A stretch of 64,000 nucleotides of DNA from Oscillibacter valericigenes Sjm18-20 (GCA_000283575.1 AP012044.1:1-64000), one strand, 5' to 3'. Positions 19,626-27,762 are shown, counted from the first letter of the stretch. Translations and numbers: made by a program. Notes: generated from the sequence alone by a model not told the origin.

Positions 19626-20792
19626 ATGAACACGACCGCAAAAAAGCGAAACGGTCCACGTCGGCTGTGGGCCATGGGGCTGGCGGTGTGTACGCTGTGG
19701 GGCGTGGCAGTCACGGCCGGAAGCGACACCGTCGTATCCGCGATCTCGGCCCTGCGGCGGGAGGCGTCGGCTCCGCTGTCGGCCCTTCAATGGGAATTGG
19801 GGGATTTGGGTCCGGAGGACGGACTGTCCCCCGCCGCTGTGATGACCATTGCGGAATCTCCCCTGCTGCTGTCCGCAAGGGAGACTGTGGCGCAGCTGCT
19901 GTCCACGGAGACGCCGGATACGCCCCAGGAGCCGGTGGAACAGACTCCGGTGGAAGAGACGCCGCTGGATACGTCCCCGCTCCCCGCGGAAAATATACCG
20001 GATAACGGAGTCCCCGCCAAAACGCTCGTCCCCACCGGCGACACGGGGTATACAGTCAGCGGCAAGGTGTATATCTCCAACAGTACCGACCACGCCCTAA
20101 CCATTCAGGACCTGACGACTTCCTTTGACGCGGGACTGACCGATGAGGAGCCGCAAATTTTGATTATCCACACCCACGGCAGCGAGGCCTATACCCCCGC
20201 GGCGGGGGTGGAGGTAACTTACTCCGGGAACCACCGCACCACAGACACCCGGTACAACGTAGTGGCGGTGGGAGACGTAATGGCGCAGACCTTTGGAGAG
20301 CTGGGAATCTCCGTACTCCATGACCGGACGTTGTACGACTACCCCTCCTATTCTGGGTCCTATGACCGGTCCCTGAAGGCCATCGAGAGTTATCTTGCCC
20401 AGTATCCGTCCATCCACTTTATTCTGGATGTCCACAGGGACGCCATCGAAGACACAGATGGCAACGAGTACAAAGTAATATCCCCCGTGGAGGGCGCTGG
20501 AAACGCCGCCCAGGTGACCATCGTGGTAGGCAGCGATGGCAGCGGCCTACCCCATCCCAACTGGATGGAGAATCTCAAGCTGGCCGTGGCCTTGCAGCAG
20601 GATGTGACTCAGATGTATCCCACGATGATGCGCCCCATCCTTCTTCGAAATTCCCGCTATAACCAGCACGCCACCACCGGGTCCCTCCTACTGGAAATAG
20701 GGGCAGCCGGAAATTCCCCGGAGGAGGCCGCTCTTTCCGGAAAGCTGTTTGCACGGGAAATGGGGGAGTTTTTACAAGCGAAATGCAAATAA
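19626..20792 (+). CDS. spoIIP: Stage II sporulation protein P
   Basis: Membrane-anchored cell-wall amidase/endopeptidase of the SpoIIDMP complex, which thins septal peptidoglycan and drives engulfment of the forespore. The 388-residue protein has an N-terminal membrane segment (about 15-35), a proline- and glutamate-rich spacer (about 95-135), and the catalytic domain with the zinc-type signature IIHTHGSEAYTP near 180-191 (His182, His184), a second histidine in LDVHRDA, and EIGAAGNSPEEA near the end. The ATG at 19626 follows GAGGTG; two earlier in-frame ATG codons lack a site. In Firmicutes it often follows gpr, as it roughly does here. Confidence 0.95.
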   Translation: MNTTAKKRNGPRRLWAMGLAVCTLWGVAVTAGSDTVVSAISALRREASAPLSALQWELGDLGPEDGLSPAAVMTIAESPLLLSARETVAQLLSTETPDTPQEPVEQTPVEETPLDTSPLPAENIPDNGVPAKTLVPTGDTGYTVSGKVYISNSTDHALTIQDLTTSFDAGLTDEEPQILIIHTHGSEAYTPAAGVEVTYSGNHRTTDTRYNVVAVGDVMAQTFGELGISVLHDRTLYDYPSYSGSYDRSLKAIESYLAQYPSIHFILDVHRDAIEDTDGNEYKVISPVEGAGNAAQVTIVVGSDGSGLPHPNWMENLKLAVALQQDVTQMYPTMMRPILLRNSRYNQHATTGSLLLEIGAAGNSPEEAALSGKLFAREMGEFLQAKCK

Positions 20793-20794
20793 AA

Positions 20795-20827
20795 AAACCC
20801 TCCTCCGGCTTATCCGGAGGAGGGTTT
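20795..20827 (-). terminator. Terminator between spoIIP and the small membrane protein gene
   Basis: A perfect 14-base-pair stem AAACCCTCCTCCGG/CCGGAGGAGGGTTT with a 5-base loop and a T-run on the minus strand. It ends the minus-strand gene at 20835 and may also stop spoIIP transcripts coming the other way. Confidence 0.85.
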
Positions 20828-20834
20828 ACGCAAT

Positions 20835-21272
20835 TTAAGAACAGTTTCGATCTCCGGAGGGGCGAAACAGGCGGTTCCCCCGCAGAACCAGCTGGAGTTT
20901 TGCAAAAGCCAATACAGCCTCCGCAGCCAGCCAGCCCAACCGACCCAGCGCAGCCAGCCAGCCCAGCACCAGCAGACTGAATGCCAGATGCAAAATGGAA
21001 AAACCCACAAACCACTTCCGACATCCCGGACGGAGAACGGGAGCCTTCCCCGTAGCCCAGGAGCCTTCTACGTAGATAAAATGGCGGGCCAGCAAAAAGT
21101 AGAAACCGAAGACGATCAGCCATAACCAGTAGAGAAATACCTCAGGCGCCGACGGGGCCTCAAACCCGCCCCGGGCCAGCATGGGTAAATACGCCTCTGC
21201 CAGGCCAATCAGTTGGAGCAGGTTCAGCGTTCCGATGGGTCCAAGCCGCTCGAAAAAACGAAGCTGCCGCAT
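20835..21272 (-). CDS. Small integral membrane protein of unknown function
   Basis: A 145-residue protein with about four hydrophobic segments (about 15-35, 45-68, 88-110, 112-130) and a short basic polar tail. I do not recognise a family. It is very likely real: GAGGAGTG lies before the ATG at a suitable distance and a strong terminator follows its stop within 8 bases. It is the first gene of the minus-strand accessory block between spoIIP and hemW, but its GC content is like that of the core genes, unlike the genes beyond it. Confidence 0.7.
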   Translation of the reverse strand: MRQLRFFERLGPIGTLNLLQLIGLAEAYLPMLARGGFEAPSAPEVFLYWLWLIVFGFYFLLARHFIYVEGSWATGKAPVLRPGCRKWFVGFSILHLAFSLLVLGWLAALGRLGWLAAEAVLAFAKLQLVLRGNRLFRPSGDRNCS

Positions 21273-21374
21273 AAAAAATCACTCCTCGGGTGCGTTTTTC
21301 TTAAAAAATAGACAATGCTGCAATGGCAGGGCGGGAGTCAGAGCATGGTCCTGGTTACACTCAGCGATATCACA

Positions 21375-22112
21375 TTAGGTAAGCATCGTGAGAATTGCCA
21401 GGCTTCGGATGACATCCCGGTTGCCGGTCCAATCGTGGATCATGCCCAGACCCCAGATAAGCCATAACACGGGAATGTAAATTTTTATCGGGAGAGAAGC
21501 TGCATAAAGAACAAAAATACTGATCAGTATACAAATAAGAAACACGCCAACATCAACCGGTCTCCGATGCTGAACATGGCGCGTTTAAAAGGCGTGCGCA
21601 TGTATTGAGCGGAATCCGTCCCTCCCGATTCCGCATTTACCCGTTTGCTCGCGATGACGGTCTCATATAGTTCCCCAATGAAGTAGATCAGATAATTAAA
21701 AAAGAGCATCGTACCGCACAGGAAGAGAAATGAGACAAGAAAAAAATCCTTTGAAAAAACGGACGAGGCCTGTTTCAGGTGGGCTATATTGAGCGCACAA
21801 CCCTTGCCGCAAAAAAACCAAAAACAACAGCGGCGCAGCTCGTTCTGAAAATGGCAATGCGGGCGCTTTGGCAGATCAATTCCCACCCGTCGCGTTCCAG
21901 TTATTCCCGCCCTTCTTCTATGTCCTGCCCGGTTTTGTTGCTGATGAGGTGATAGGCGTACCGGAGGCCGTTGTCCTGATGGCGTGAAAACCGCAGGAGA
22001 CTGCCGGACATTTCGCGCAGCAGATATCCTCTGTCCGCCATATCTTCCAGATAGCGTTCCATTTCATCCGTCTCATAGGGCAGGAAACTGTGTATTTTCA
22101 GGACGTATCCAT
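21375..22112 (-). pseudogene. Decayed DUF2812-type membrane protein gene
   Basis: Read on the minus strand, four pieces in different frames line up as one DUF2812 protein. The N-terminal piece from an ATG at 22112 changes frame near 22102 and then reads KIHSFLPYETDEMERYLEDM, the family's conserved start. It runs to an in-frame TAA at 21903-21901, after which the same frame continues LERDGWELICQ. Near 21790 the frame shifts again into a hydrophobic piece (FSKDFFLVSFLFLCG, then LIYFIGELYETV), and near 21565 once more into DVGVFLICILISIFVLYA, ending with TAA at 21375. With one stop and about three frameshifts it cannot make the full protein. DUF2812 proteins are often encoded near PadR-type regulators, but none is seen here. 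Confidence 0.7.
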
Positions 22113-22623
22113 ATCAATTCCGTAATTTTAATATGCGCCGCCAGATCATCGTAACTGCAATCATAGTCTGGACGATCAATGCCCATCCACTGTGGAAAAT
22201 CCTCCGCGTCAATCTGTGTACATGCGTCCTGAAATGCGGCTTCATCAAAGGGACCCATCAGGTCTTCCGGGTTGGTGTCCAGCAGATAATAAAAAAGCTT
22301 CCAATCGTCGGGGCTTTTTTTAAGATCGTCGTTACTCATGGGTTTTAACAGCTGAGCGGCTATATACCGTTCGTTGAGTGCAATTGGTCCACGTAGGTCC
22401 CTACAATAATCTGTGGGGTGAGTCCCCCGTCCTCACTCGGCTGACACAGAGAATTATTTTTTGAGCTAGACCGCAAGACATCATAGTCCCCAGGCAGTTC
22501 GTCATACGTCCAGTCCCCCATTCCGCTGCAGGCGCTCAGCAACAGGGACAAAGACAATACCACCAGCGGTACGCATAGAATACGATAAGATAAATGCCAC
22601 GCCGCCGGGGCTGTTTTTCTCAC
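22073..22623 (-). pseudogene. Frameshifted DUF3997-like lipoprotein gene
   Basis: The 5' part starts with GTG at 22623 and codes for a lipoprotein signal peptide with lipobox LLLSAC, then MGDWTYDELPGDYDVLRS and a stop after about 87 codons. Near 22380-22390 the neighbouring frame takes up LNERYIAAQLLKP and runs on with DDWKLFYYLLDTNPEDLMGPF to 22073. Together these match the plan of DUF3997-like lipoproteins: a short beta-rich start, a ...RYIA.Q strand, then a YYLLDT..GPF end. I infer a single gene broken by a one-base indel. The 3' part could be translated alone from an ATG at 22339, but this has no ribosome binding site. Function of the family is unknown. Confidence 0.6.
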
Positions 22624-22644
22624 GAATAGAAACCCACATTTAGA

Positions 22645-23145
22645 TTATGGGATTAATGAAGGCCCAGTCTCTCTACTCATTTCCCGCTTGACATGAAGGA
22701 GCGTCCACAAAATCATAAGGGAAAAAATCTCCGGAAGAAGCAGAGTCATATACAGCCGACAGTACGGTACGAAATACTCGGTATAAAAAAGAATTGCAAG
22801 ATATACAAATGCGCTTATAAGTCCGCAGAAAAGAGAAAATTTCAAACGTAACCAGCTCTGAAATTCTTTCTCTTCCAGAGCGTATATAAAAAGCATCAGG
22901 GCCATTCCAACGCAGAGGAAGATAAAACAAAGGTCCTCGCAGTGGCTCCAACCCGGGTGAATCTTTTGCTGTTCCAGCAGCCAATCCCAGTAGTCCTCAT
23001 CAAATTTAAAGAGGTGAGCTGTCATCACATCATGCCAGGCAATCGCAACATAAAGAAAGACTGCCTGCCAAATCAGCAGAATTCCCATGACAATTCCGCT
23101 GAAGTAGCGGAACCTGAGGTCGTTTGCGGCATGCATGCGACTCAT
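22645..23145 (-). CDS. Four-segment membrane protein, function unknown
   Basis: A 166-residue integral membrane protein with hydrophobic stretches at about 15-37, 78-98, 108-130 and 135-155, and a loop rich in charged and aromatic residues between the first two (FDEDYWDWLLEQQKIHPGW). The ATG at 23145 follows AGGGAGGGAAACT, a strong site, so the gene is very likely expressed; nine more in-frame codons upstream are not needed. No family recognised. It lies between the broken lipoprotein gene and an intact soluble protein gene, all on the minus strand. Confidence 0.6.
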   Translation of the reverse strand: MSRMHAANDLRFRYFSGIVMGILLIWQAVFLYVAIAWHDVMTAHLFKFDEDYWDWLLEQQKIHPGWSHCEDLCFIFLCVGMALMLFIYALEEKEFQSWLRLKFSLFCGLISAFVYLAILFYTEYFVPYCRLYMTLLLPEIFSLMILWTLLHVKREMSRETGPSLIP

Positions 23146-23203
23146 AGTTTCCCTCCCTTGGAAGTTAATCATAAGCAGGTTTTATTTTAGCTCGGCAGAG
23201 ACG

Positions 23204-23764
23204 TCATGCGATGGTGGCCATCCGGTCAAATATGCCGGATAATTTTTTAAACAAGGCTACGCGCCGTTCCAGAAAAGTGCTTTTGGAATTTGAACCGATG
23301 GTCACGGACTTCCACGCAGAAGCCCAGCTTCGCGCATTCCCTTTTGCGTCGCTTAAAGATTCCACCGGCTCCGCACCTGCCGGCGTTACATAGGACTCGG
23401 ACGCGTTGCCGGCAATCATTTCATCCAGAGTTCCCAAACAAACCATGTCGGAATAGCCGATGTAATTCTTGTCCGAGTCAGTAAGAACACCATCGGTGAC
23501 CAACTCGTCAACAAACGAGCAATATTCCTCCTGCGACAGATTTTCAGGATCGTATTCTTCGGCCCAGCGCCGGATATCCTCATCCGACGCTTCCGCCGTG
23601 GCGGAGGCCGCGTCGCTCACATAGGAGTCCCGGTTTTGCCGGATAGACTCCATGTACTGGGAAAATTCTTTTTTAGGTGTCATGATGGACAGATGATCGC
23701 TGAAAGACTTTGACGTAAACAGATTGTCACAAGAAACGCCGCTGAAATTTCCGATACCACTCAT
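23204..23764 (-). CDS. Hypothetical acidic soluble protein
   Basis: A 186-residue protein with a serine/glycine-rich start (MSGIGNFSGVS), an acidic, helical middle (ATAEASDEDIRRWAEEYDPENL), and a basic C-terminus. GGAGG precedes the ATG by 9 bases. It has no signal peptide or membrane segment that I can see. The piece NLSQEEYCSFVDELVTDGVL resembles a small group of clostridial hypothetical proteins that I know only as uncharacterised. It sits at the centre of the accessory island and appears intact; the reading frame and the ribosome site make it a true gene. Confidence 0.6.
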   Translation of the reverse strand: MSGIGNFSGVSCDNLFTSKSFSDHLSIMTPKKEFSQYMESIRQNRDSYVSDAASATAEASDEDIRRWAEEYDPENLSQEEYCSFVDELVTDGVLTDSDKNYIGYSDMVCLGTLDEMIAGNASESYVTPAGAEPVESLSDAKGNARSWASAWKSVTIGSNSKSTFLERRVALFKKLSGIFDRMATIA

Positions 23765-23907
23765 AGAACTGCCTCCATATTGTTTCGTTTATTTTATCGG
23801 TATTGGCAGAAATTCTCACACCCATCATAAAAGGCAGACCCTGTATTGATCTCTTCCCGGGCCATTGGCCGGGGACGGGATCGTTGTGCGCAGCGCCGAA
23901 CGCTGCC

Positions 23908-24414
23908 TCACAGATTCTGTTCAACGTCTTTCCGCTGCTTTCGTAATCCAAGAAAGCCGATGGCAAGCAGTGCCAAAAAAGCCGCCGATTGAAACATCAG
24001 CGGGACCAGATGCATCCATACGCGAAAATAGTCTAAAATTTGATCCAGATTATAGCAAACGATATAGAGATGGAGAGCGGACAAGGGAATTATGACGAGC
24101 AATTTTCCGGGAATAGGCAGAAAAGGACTTCCGCCATTCTTATATTCCGGGGCCGACAGAATCCAGAAGCCTAAGCCGTTGATCACGGCAGCGGCTATGT
24201 TTGTCAACGAAAAAAAGTTGCCGAATCCATTGCCGTTCGCGCTCGCACTCTGTGCAGCCAATTTCCAGTTCAAAGCGGTCATGGCATGAAAGGTGCCGCT
24301 TGAAAATGAAAAAGTGTTATGGGAGCAAATAAAAGTGACTTCAAAAAGCCCCCAAAGGGCCAAGTTGAAGAGAAGGATAAATGTCAGGATTGCTTTTTCC
24401 GACCGTTTCTGCAA
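23908..24414 (-). CDS. Membrane protein, function unknown
   Basis: A 168-residue protein with about four hydrophobic segments (about 10-30, 68-88, 103-122, 135-158) and a short charged tail (RKQRKDVEQNL). The only possible start upstream of the first membrane segment is TTG at 24414, which lies inside the end of the preceding gene and has no clear ribosome binding site, so it may be translated by coupling or may be the second half of a frameshifted gene. The 143-base gap below it (23765-23907) contains nothing convincing. Family not recognised. Confidence 0.45.
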   Translation of the reverse strand: MQKRSEKAILTFILLFNLALWGLFEVTFICSHNTFSFSSGTFHAMTALNWKLAAQSASANGNGFGNFFSLTNIAAAVINGLGFWILSAPEYKNGGSPFLPIPGKLLVIIPLSALHLYIVCYNLDQILDYFRVWMHLVPLMFQSAAFLALLAIGFLGLRKQRKDVEQNL

Positions 24415-24799
24415 GAAAACAGCGCCCCGTTCTTTTATCAGAATGTTCTGAAAAGATTTTACACATCATTCGATCAGATTTCGTCTGCAAAAGAAGACAG
24501 ACAACGTGACAAATAAAAAAGCCGATGCCGCTTAGTAAAAAGAACTGTCCACCATGAAATACAAGGCCAAGAAGGGAAGCTCCAAAATCTACAGAAGAAA
24601 CACCGATGTCTGCAAAAATTTCACAGACAATCCACCCGATAACCATACTTGCTGATAATATATGATATGCCTTTTTCGTTGAGACAAATAGCCTTATAAC
24701 AGCGCCAAGCAGTAAGAAGAACAAAATATACGCAATAAACATCATATTTCCCATTAAAGCATTTGCAAAAAGAAATCTTGGGAGCCATAATAAACCCAA
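24341..24799 (-). CDS. Membrane protein, function unknown, overlapping the next gene
   Basis: A 152-residue product from a TTG at 24799, with an AGAAGG about 8 bases before it. It has three hydrophobic segments (about 18-38, 48-68, 75-103). The last 30 or so residues overlap the next reading frame by 74 bases and look non-native, so either the true protein ends earlier because of a frameshift, or the two genes form one split gene. Codon use is AT-rich compared with the neighbouring core genes, which suggests recent acquisition. No family recognised. Confidence 0.45.
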   Translation of the reverse strand: MGLLWLPRFLFANALMGNMMFIAYILFFLLLGAVIRLFVSTKKAYHILSASMVIGWIVCEIFADIGVSSVDFGASLLGLVFHGGQFFLLSGIGFFICHVVCLLLQTKSDRMMCKIFSEHSDKRTGRCFLAETVGKSNPDIYPSLQLGPLGAF

Positions 24800-24815
24800 A
24801 ATAACGCCTTCTCAC

Positions 24816-25067
24816 AAAATATTAAATGAATCGGGACTGAGATTTTGCGTGTCGTTCATTATATAAGTAACGAAATCAGATCTAAAAAAGAAACAGGAAT
24901 ATTCATATAAGGTGCAAGAATTGTGCGGAGAGCACGTTTAAATTCCGCGACCTGCCAACAAAGCTGTTGGCAGAATCAGACCGGTTTGGTTTCCTAAAGA
25001 AAATCCAACGCTTGAAAGACAGAACATAACCAGCGCAAAAAGAAGAGAACGAGCATTACCGCTTCTC
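24816..25067. other. Intergenic gap before the accessory island
   Basis: No gene seen in these 250 bases. On the minus strand a TATAAT (24863-24858) could serve as -10 box for the island, but I see no good -35. A 9-base-pair hairpin CTGCCAACA/TGTTGGCAG lies at 24952-24973 without a T-run. Confidence 0.4.
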
Positions 25068-26279
25068 TCACTTCAGGTCCACTCGGAAATCCCCCCTGGC
25101 CCGGGCCTCCTCCCGGCATTTTTTGTCCTCGCCGAGGGCGTCCAGCATCCCGCCGATGATCTGGTTGGAGACGAGAAAGCCTTTCGGCGTCAGATGCCAC
25201 CGGCCGTCTTCCTCGACGGCATAGCCCGTCTGGCGGCACTTATCCAGAAAGGGCAGAAAGCAGTTGAACCGGCGGCGGAAACGGTTTTCAAATACCTTCG
25301 GCTCCAGCCCCCAAACGGTGCGCAGTCCCAGCATAATCCACTCCGTGTCCCGGTCCAGCGGCGGAATGCGCTCGTTTTCTGAGAGAAGCGGCCCGCCCGC
25401 CTTTACTCCCGCAATATAACCCTCCAGATCCTTTTCATAGGCGTAGCGCACGCTGCCGAAGTCCGAGTGCGCGCCCGGGCCGAAGCCCGCGTATTCCCCC
25501 AGCGTCCAATATTTCAGATTGTGCCGGGACTCAAAGCCCGTCCGGGCAAAATTGGAGATCTCATACTGAAAAAATCCGTGTCGGTGGAGATAATCCACCG
25601 TCCAGAGATACATCTCCGCCTGCGCCTCGTCATCCGGGAACCGCTCGCTCTCCCGCCGCCGAAAAAGCGGGGTTCCATCCTCTACCTTTAGTCCGTAGCA
25701 GGACAGGTGCTGGGGGGCCAGATCCACGGCGGCGGTCAGATTTTTCTGCCAGGTTTCCAAAGACTGCCCCGGCAGCCCATAGATCAGGTCCAGAGACAGA
25801 TTGGTAAATTTGGCCTTTCTGGCGGCCCCCACAGCCGTTTTCACCTGTGCGGCGGTGTGGATGCGGCCAATGGAGCGCAACTCTCCGTCGTCCGCGGACT
25901 GCATCCCAAGGCTCAGCCGGTTGAACCCCGCTCTGCGCAGGGCGCGCAGCTCTTTAAAATCCCCGGCGGACTCAGGATTGGCCTCCAATGTAATTTCTGC
26001 GTCCTTTGTGACGTAATATTTTTTCTGAATGGATTTCAAAAGGCGTACCAGCCGCTTGCTGCCAAGCAGCGTCGGCGTACCGCCTCCGAAATACACACTG
26101 TCCACCACGTGGTGCTCCGCGCGGGGCGCAATTTCAAATAATTGCGTTTCCAGTGCCTGTACGTAATCGTCCATCCGATTTTCTGCGCTCGGCAGAGAGT
26201 AAAAATCGCAGTAGTCGCACTTTTTCGCGCAGAAGGGGATATGGACGTACAGTCCCAGGCTTTTTCGTTCTTCTTTCAA
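25068..26279 (-). CDS. hemW: Radical SAM heme chaperone HemW (HemN-like)
   Basis: Member of the HemN/HemW radical SAM family. The 403-residue protein has the cluster motif CAKKCDYCDF near residue 17, YFGGGTPTLL for SAM binding, and HemW-type NPES, GLPGQSLETW and ISNFAR...HNLKYW segments. Unlike true oxygen-independent coproporphyrinogen oxidase HemN, it lacks an N-terminal extension and has the HemW-type CxxxCxxCxF motif, so heme trafficking is more likely than coproporphyrinogen oxidation. The start ATG at 26279 fits the family's length; the ribosome site is weak (AAAGAAGAACG lies inside the gene). In Firmicutes it usually lies close to spoIIP and lepA. Confidence 0.92.
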   Translation of the reverse strand: MKEERKSLGLYVHIPFCAKKCDYCDFYSLPSAENRMDDYVQALETQLFEIAPRAEHHVVDSVYFGGGTPTLLGSKRLVRLLKSIQKKYYVTKDAEITLEANPESAGDFKELRALRRAGFNRLSLGMQSADDGELRSIGRIHTAAQVKTAVGAARKAKFTNLSLDLIYGLPGQSLETWQKNLTAAVDLAPQHLSCYGLKVEDGTPLFRRRESERFPDDEAQAEMYLWTVDYLHRHGFFQYEISNFARTGFESRHNLKYWTLGEYAGFGPGAHSDFGSVRYAYEKDLEGYIAGVKAGGPLLSENERIPPLDRDTEWIMLGLRTVWGLEPKVFENRFRRRFNCFLPFLDKCRQTGYAVEEDGRWHLTPKGFLVSNQIIGGMLDALGEDKKCREEARARGDFRVDLK

Positions 26280-26376
26280 GGCCGCGGCCTCCTTTGACGG
26301 TCAATATACTCATAAATACTATTTTATATTTTTTCGTCTCACTTTACAAGACGGTGTGTTTTCATTTGTTGAAGCT

Positions 26377-26500
26377 CTATGGAAAGGTCGTTTTCTGCTC
26401 CAAATTCCAATCCAGCGTACTCAGTTTACCATAGCGTCTTGCCTCAATCAAGCGTTGGATGTAATTGGTGTTCCAGATATTGGCGCACACTAAAAATCGC
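26377..26500 (-). pseudogene. Possible C-terminal gene remnant
   Basis: In the 278-base gap between hemW and the thioesterase gene, one minus-strand frame reads a protein-like tail, with NIWNTNYIQRLIEARRYGKL followed by LDWNLEQKTTFP and a stop at 26377. It has no start of its own because the thioesterase terminator lies upstream. It looks like the end of a lost gene; I do not recognise it. Confidence 0.25.
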
Positions 26501-26509
26501 AAAAAAAAG

Positions 26510-26536
26510 CGCCCGCGGGCAATATGCCTGCGGGCG
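26510..26536 (-). terminator. Terminator after the thioesterase gene
   Basis: An 11-base-pair stem (CGCCCGCGGGC/GCCTGCGGGCG, one G-U pair, loop AATAT) with eight T residues after it on the minus strand. It lies 22 bases after the thioesterase stop. Confidence 0.9.
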
Positions 26537-26557
26537 TCGAATTTTTGCGTATGCCGA

Positions 26558-26959
26558 TCACTCCGAGCCGATGCAAAAAAATGTGAAGCTGCCGGTAGCC
26601 AGCAGCTTTCCGGTGGCTTCGGCGGTGATATCCACGTTGACAAGGCAGGTTGTCTTTCCCCGATGTACCACGGTCCCGACGGCCACCGCAGTTCCCTCTT
26701 TGATATTCGACAGATAATTCATGCAACTGTTCTGGGTCACGTAGATCCGCCCGTCGGAGTGAGCGGCGGAGCCGGCAGTGCTGTCCGCCATGGTATAAAG
26801 CGCGCCGCCATGGAGCATTCCAAGAGGATTTGTGCTCTCCGGCCGCAGCGTCAGGCGGCACTCCGCCCGGTCTTTTTCCAGGATGCTCAGATCAATAAAA
26901 TTGTAGATCGTAAAGCGATTTAAACTGAGCCGTTTGTTTTTAATCTCTTCAAGTGTCAC
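26558..26959 (-). CDS. PaaI-type hotdog-fold thioesterase
   Basis: A 133-residue single hotdog domain. GMLHGGALYTMADSTAGSAA, with the HGG motif and catalytic acidic residue (Asp in ADS), is the mark of the PaaI/YdiI group of acyl-CoA thioesterases, which act on phenylacetyl-CoA or other aryl- and acyl-CoAs. The later part has the usual TVVHRGKTTCLVNVDI strand pattern. Start is ATG, with GAGGAGAAGACC upstream. The gene is alone, with its own terminator; the physiological substrate is unknown. Confidence 0.88.
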   Translation of the reverse strand: MTLEEIKNKRLSLNRFTIYNFIDLSILEKDRAECRLTLRPESTNPLGMLHGGALYTMADSTAGSAAHSDGRIYVTQNSCMNYLSNIKEGTAVAVGTVVHRGKTTCLVNVDITAEATGKLLATGSFTFFCIGSE

Positions 26960-27041
26960 AATGGTCTTCTCCTCGTCTTTTTATATAATGAGAATAGTTT
27001 ATCACATTTTTAAATTTTTTTCCATAGTTTCATAAAATGGA

Positions 27042-27069
27042 TTGACAAATGGAGCATAGAGAATATAAT
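27042..27069 (+). promoter_or_regulatory. Promoter of the metal-efflux operon
   Basis: TTGACA (27042-27047), a 16-base spacer, and TATAAT (27064-27069): both boxes match the sigma-A consensus fully. It lies 49 bases before the ArsR start and just before the operator. Confidence 0.9.
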
Positions 27070-27076
27070 GAACACA

Positions 27077-27090
27077 TGAACAAACGTTCA
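27077..27090. promoter_or_regulatory. Likely ArsR/SmtB operator
   Basis: Inverted repeat TGAACAAACGTTCA (arms TGAAC/GTTCA) directly after the -10 box, where transcription should start. ArsR/SmtB repressors of the CadC/SmtB type bind palindromes of TGAA-TTCA type, so this is the probable site of autorepression released by metal. Inference from position and repeat type. Confidence 0.75.
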
Positions 27091-27117
27091 ACTGTTCAGA
27101 TGAAGGAGGAACCTTAT

Positions 27118-27480
27118 ATGGAAGACCGTTATAACGCGGAAATATGCGACCTCATTCATGTCCATGAGGATATTGTAAAAAAGGTCCGAAGCGAGTTGCC
27201 TAACGAGGACACGCTCTATGACCTGACGGAGCTTTTCCGCATTTTCGGGGATTCCACCCGAATCCGTATTCTGTATGTGCTTTCCGCGTCGGAGATGTGC
27301 GTATGCGACATTGCGGCGCTGCTGGGAATGACCCAGTCCGCCATCTCACACCAGCTGAGGGCCTTGAAAAACGCCCGGCTGGTAAAGTCCCGCCGGGAGG
27401 GGAAAACCGTGTTTTACTCTCTGGCGGACAGTCATGTGCGCACGATCCTTGACCAGGGGGTGGAGCACGTCTCGGAGTGA
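27118..27480 (+). CDS. ArsR/SmtB family metal-sensing repressor
   Basis: A 120-residue winged-helix repressor. The ATG at 27118 is chosen because AAGGAGG lies 9 bases before it; an in-frame ATG 23 codons upstream would overlap the operator. The sequence has the DNA-recognition helix TQSAISHQLRALKNARLV and the metal-site motif EMCVCDIAAL, like ELCVCD of CadC/ArsR proteins, with further possible ligands near the N-terminus (Cys, His in ICDLIHVHED). Together with a Cd/Zn-type ATPase downstream, this suggests sensing of Cd(II), Zn(II) or Pb(II). Likely autoregulated through the palindrome at the promoter. Confidence 0.93.
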   Translation: MEDRYNAEICDLIHVHEDIVKKVRSELPNEDTLYDLTELFRIFGDSTRIRILYVLSASEMCVCDIAALLGMTQSAISHQLRALKNARLVKSRREGKTVFYSLADSHVRTILDQGVEHVSE

Positions 27481-27543
27481 TCTGGCATCCTGCGCCGCTT
27501 CCGCTCAGGCGGAACTGAAAAAATAAATTCTGGGAGGATTCTT

Positions 27544-27762
27544 ATGAAAAAGCGTTTTGTACTCACGGATCTGGACTGCGCCAGCTGCGCCGCGAAAATG
27601 GAGCGTGCCATTAAAGAAATTGACGGCGTCAACGACGCCGCTGTCAGCTTCATGGCCCAGAAATTGACGCTGGACGCGGAGGACGCCCGATTCGACGCGA
27701 TTTTGGATGAGGTGATCCGGATTTGCCGGAAAGTGGAACCGGACTGCGTTATCAATCGCTGA
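27544..27762 (+). CDS. Heavy-metal-associated (HMA) domain protein
   Basis: A 72-residue free-standing HMA domain with the metal-binding motif DCASCAAKME near residue 13-18 (CxxC). These ferredoxin-fold proteins bind a soft metal ion through the two cysteines and pass it to a transporter. In most CadA/ZntA ATPases such a domain is fused at the N-terminus; here the ATPase downstream lacks one, so this small protein probably supplies it. A GGGAGG site precedes the ATG. It lies 63 bases after arsR and 248 bases before the ATPase gene, within one operon. Confidence 0.88.
   Translation: MKKRFVLTDLDCASCAAKMERAIKEIDGVNDAAVSFMAQKLTLDAEDARFDAILDEVIRICRKVEPDCVINR

Noticed and set aside
23727..23966. 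79-codon minus-strand frame in the accessory island
   Set aside because: No ribosome site, overlaps the ends of two better genes and has no protein-like pattern.
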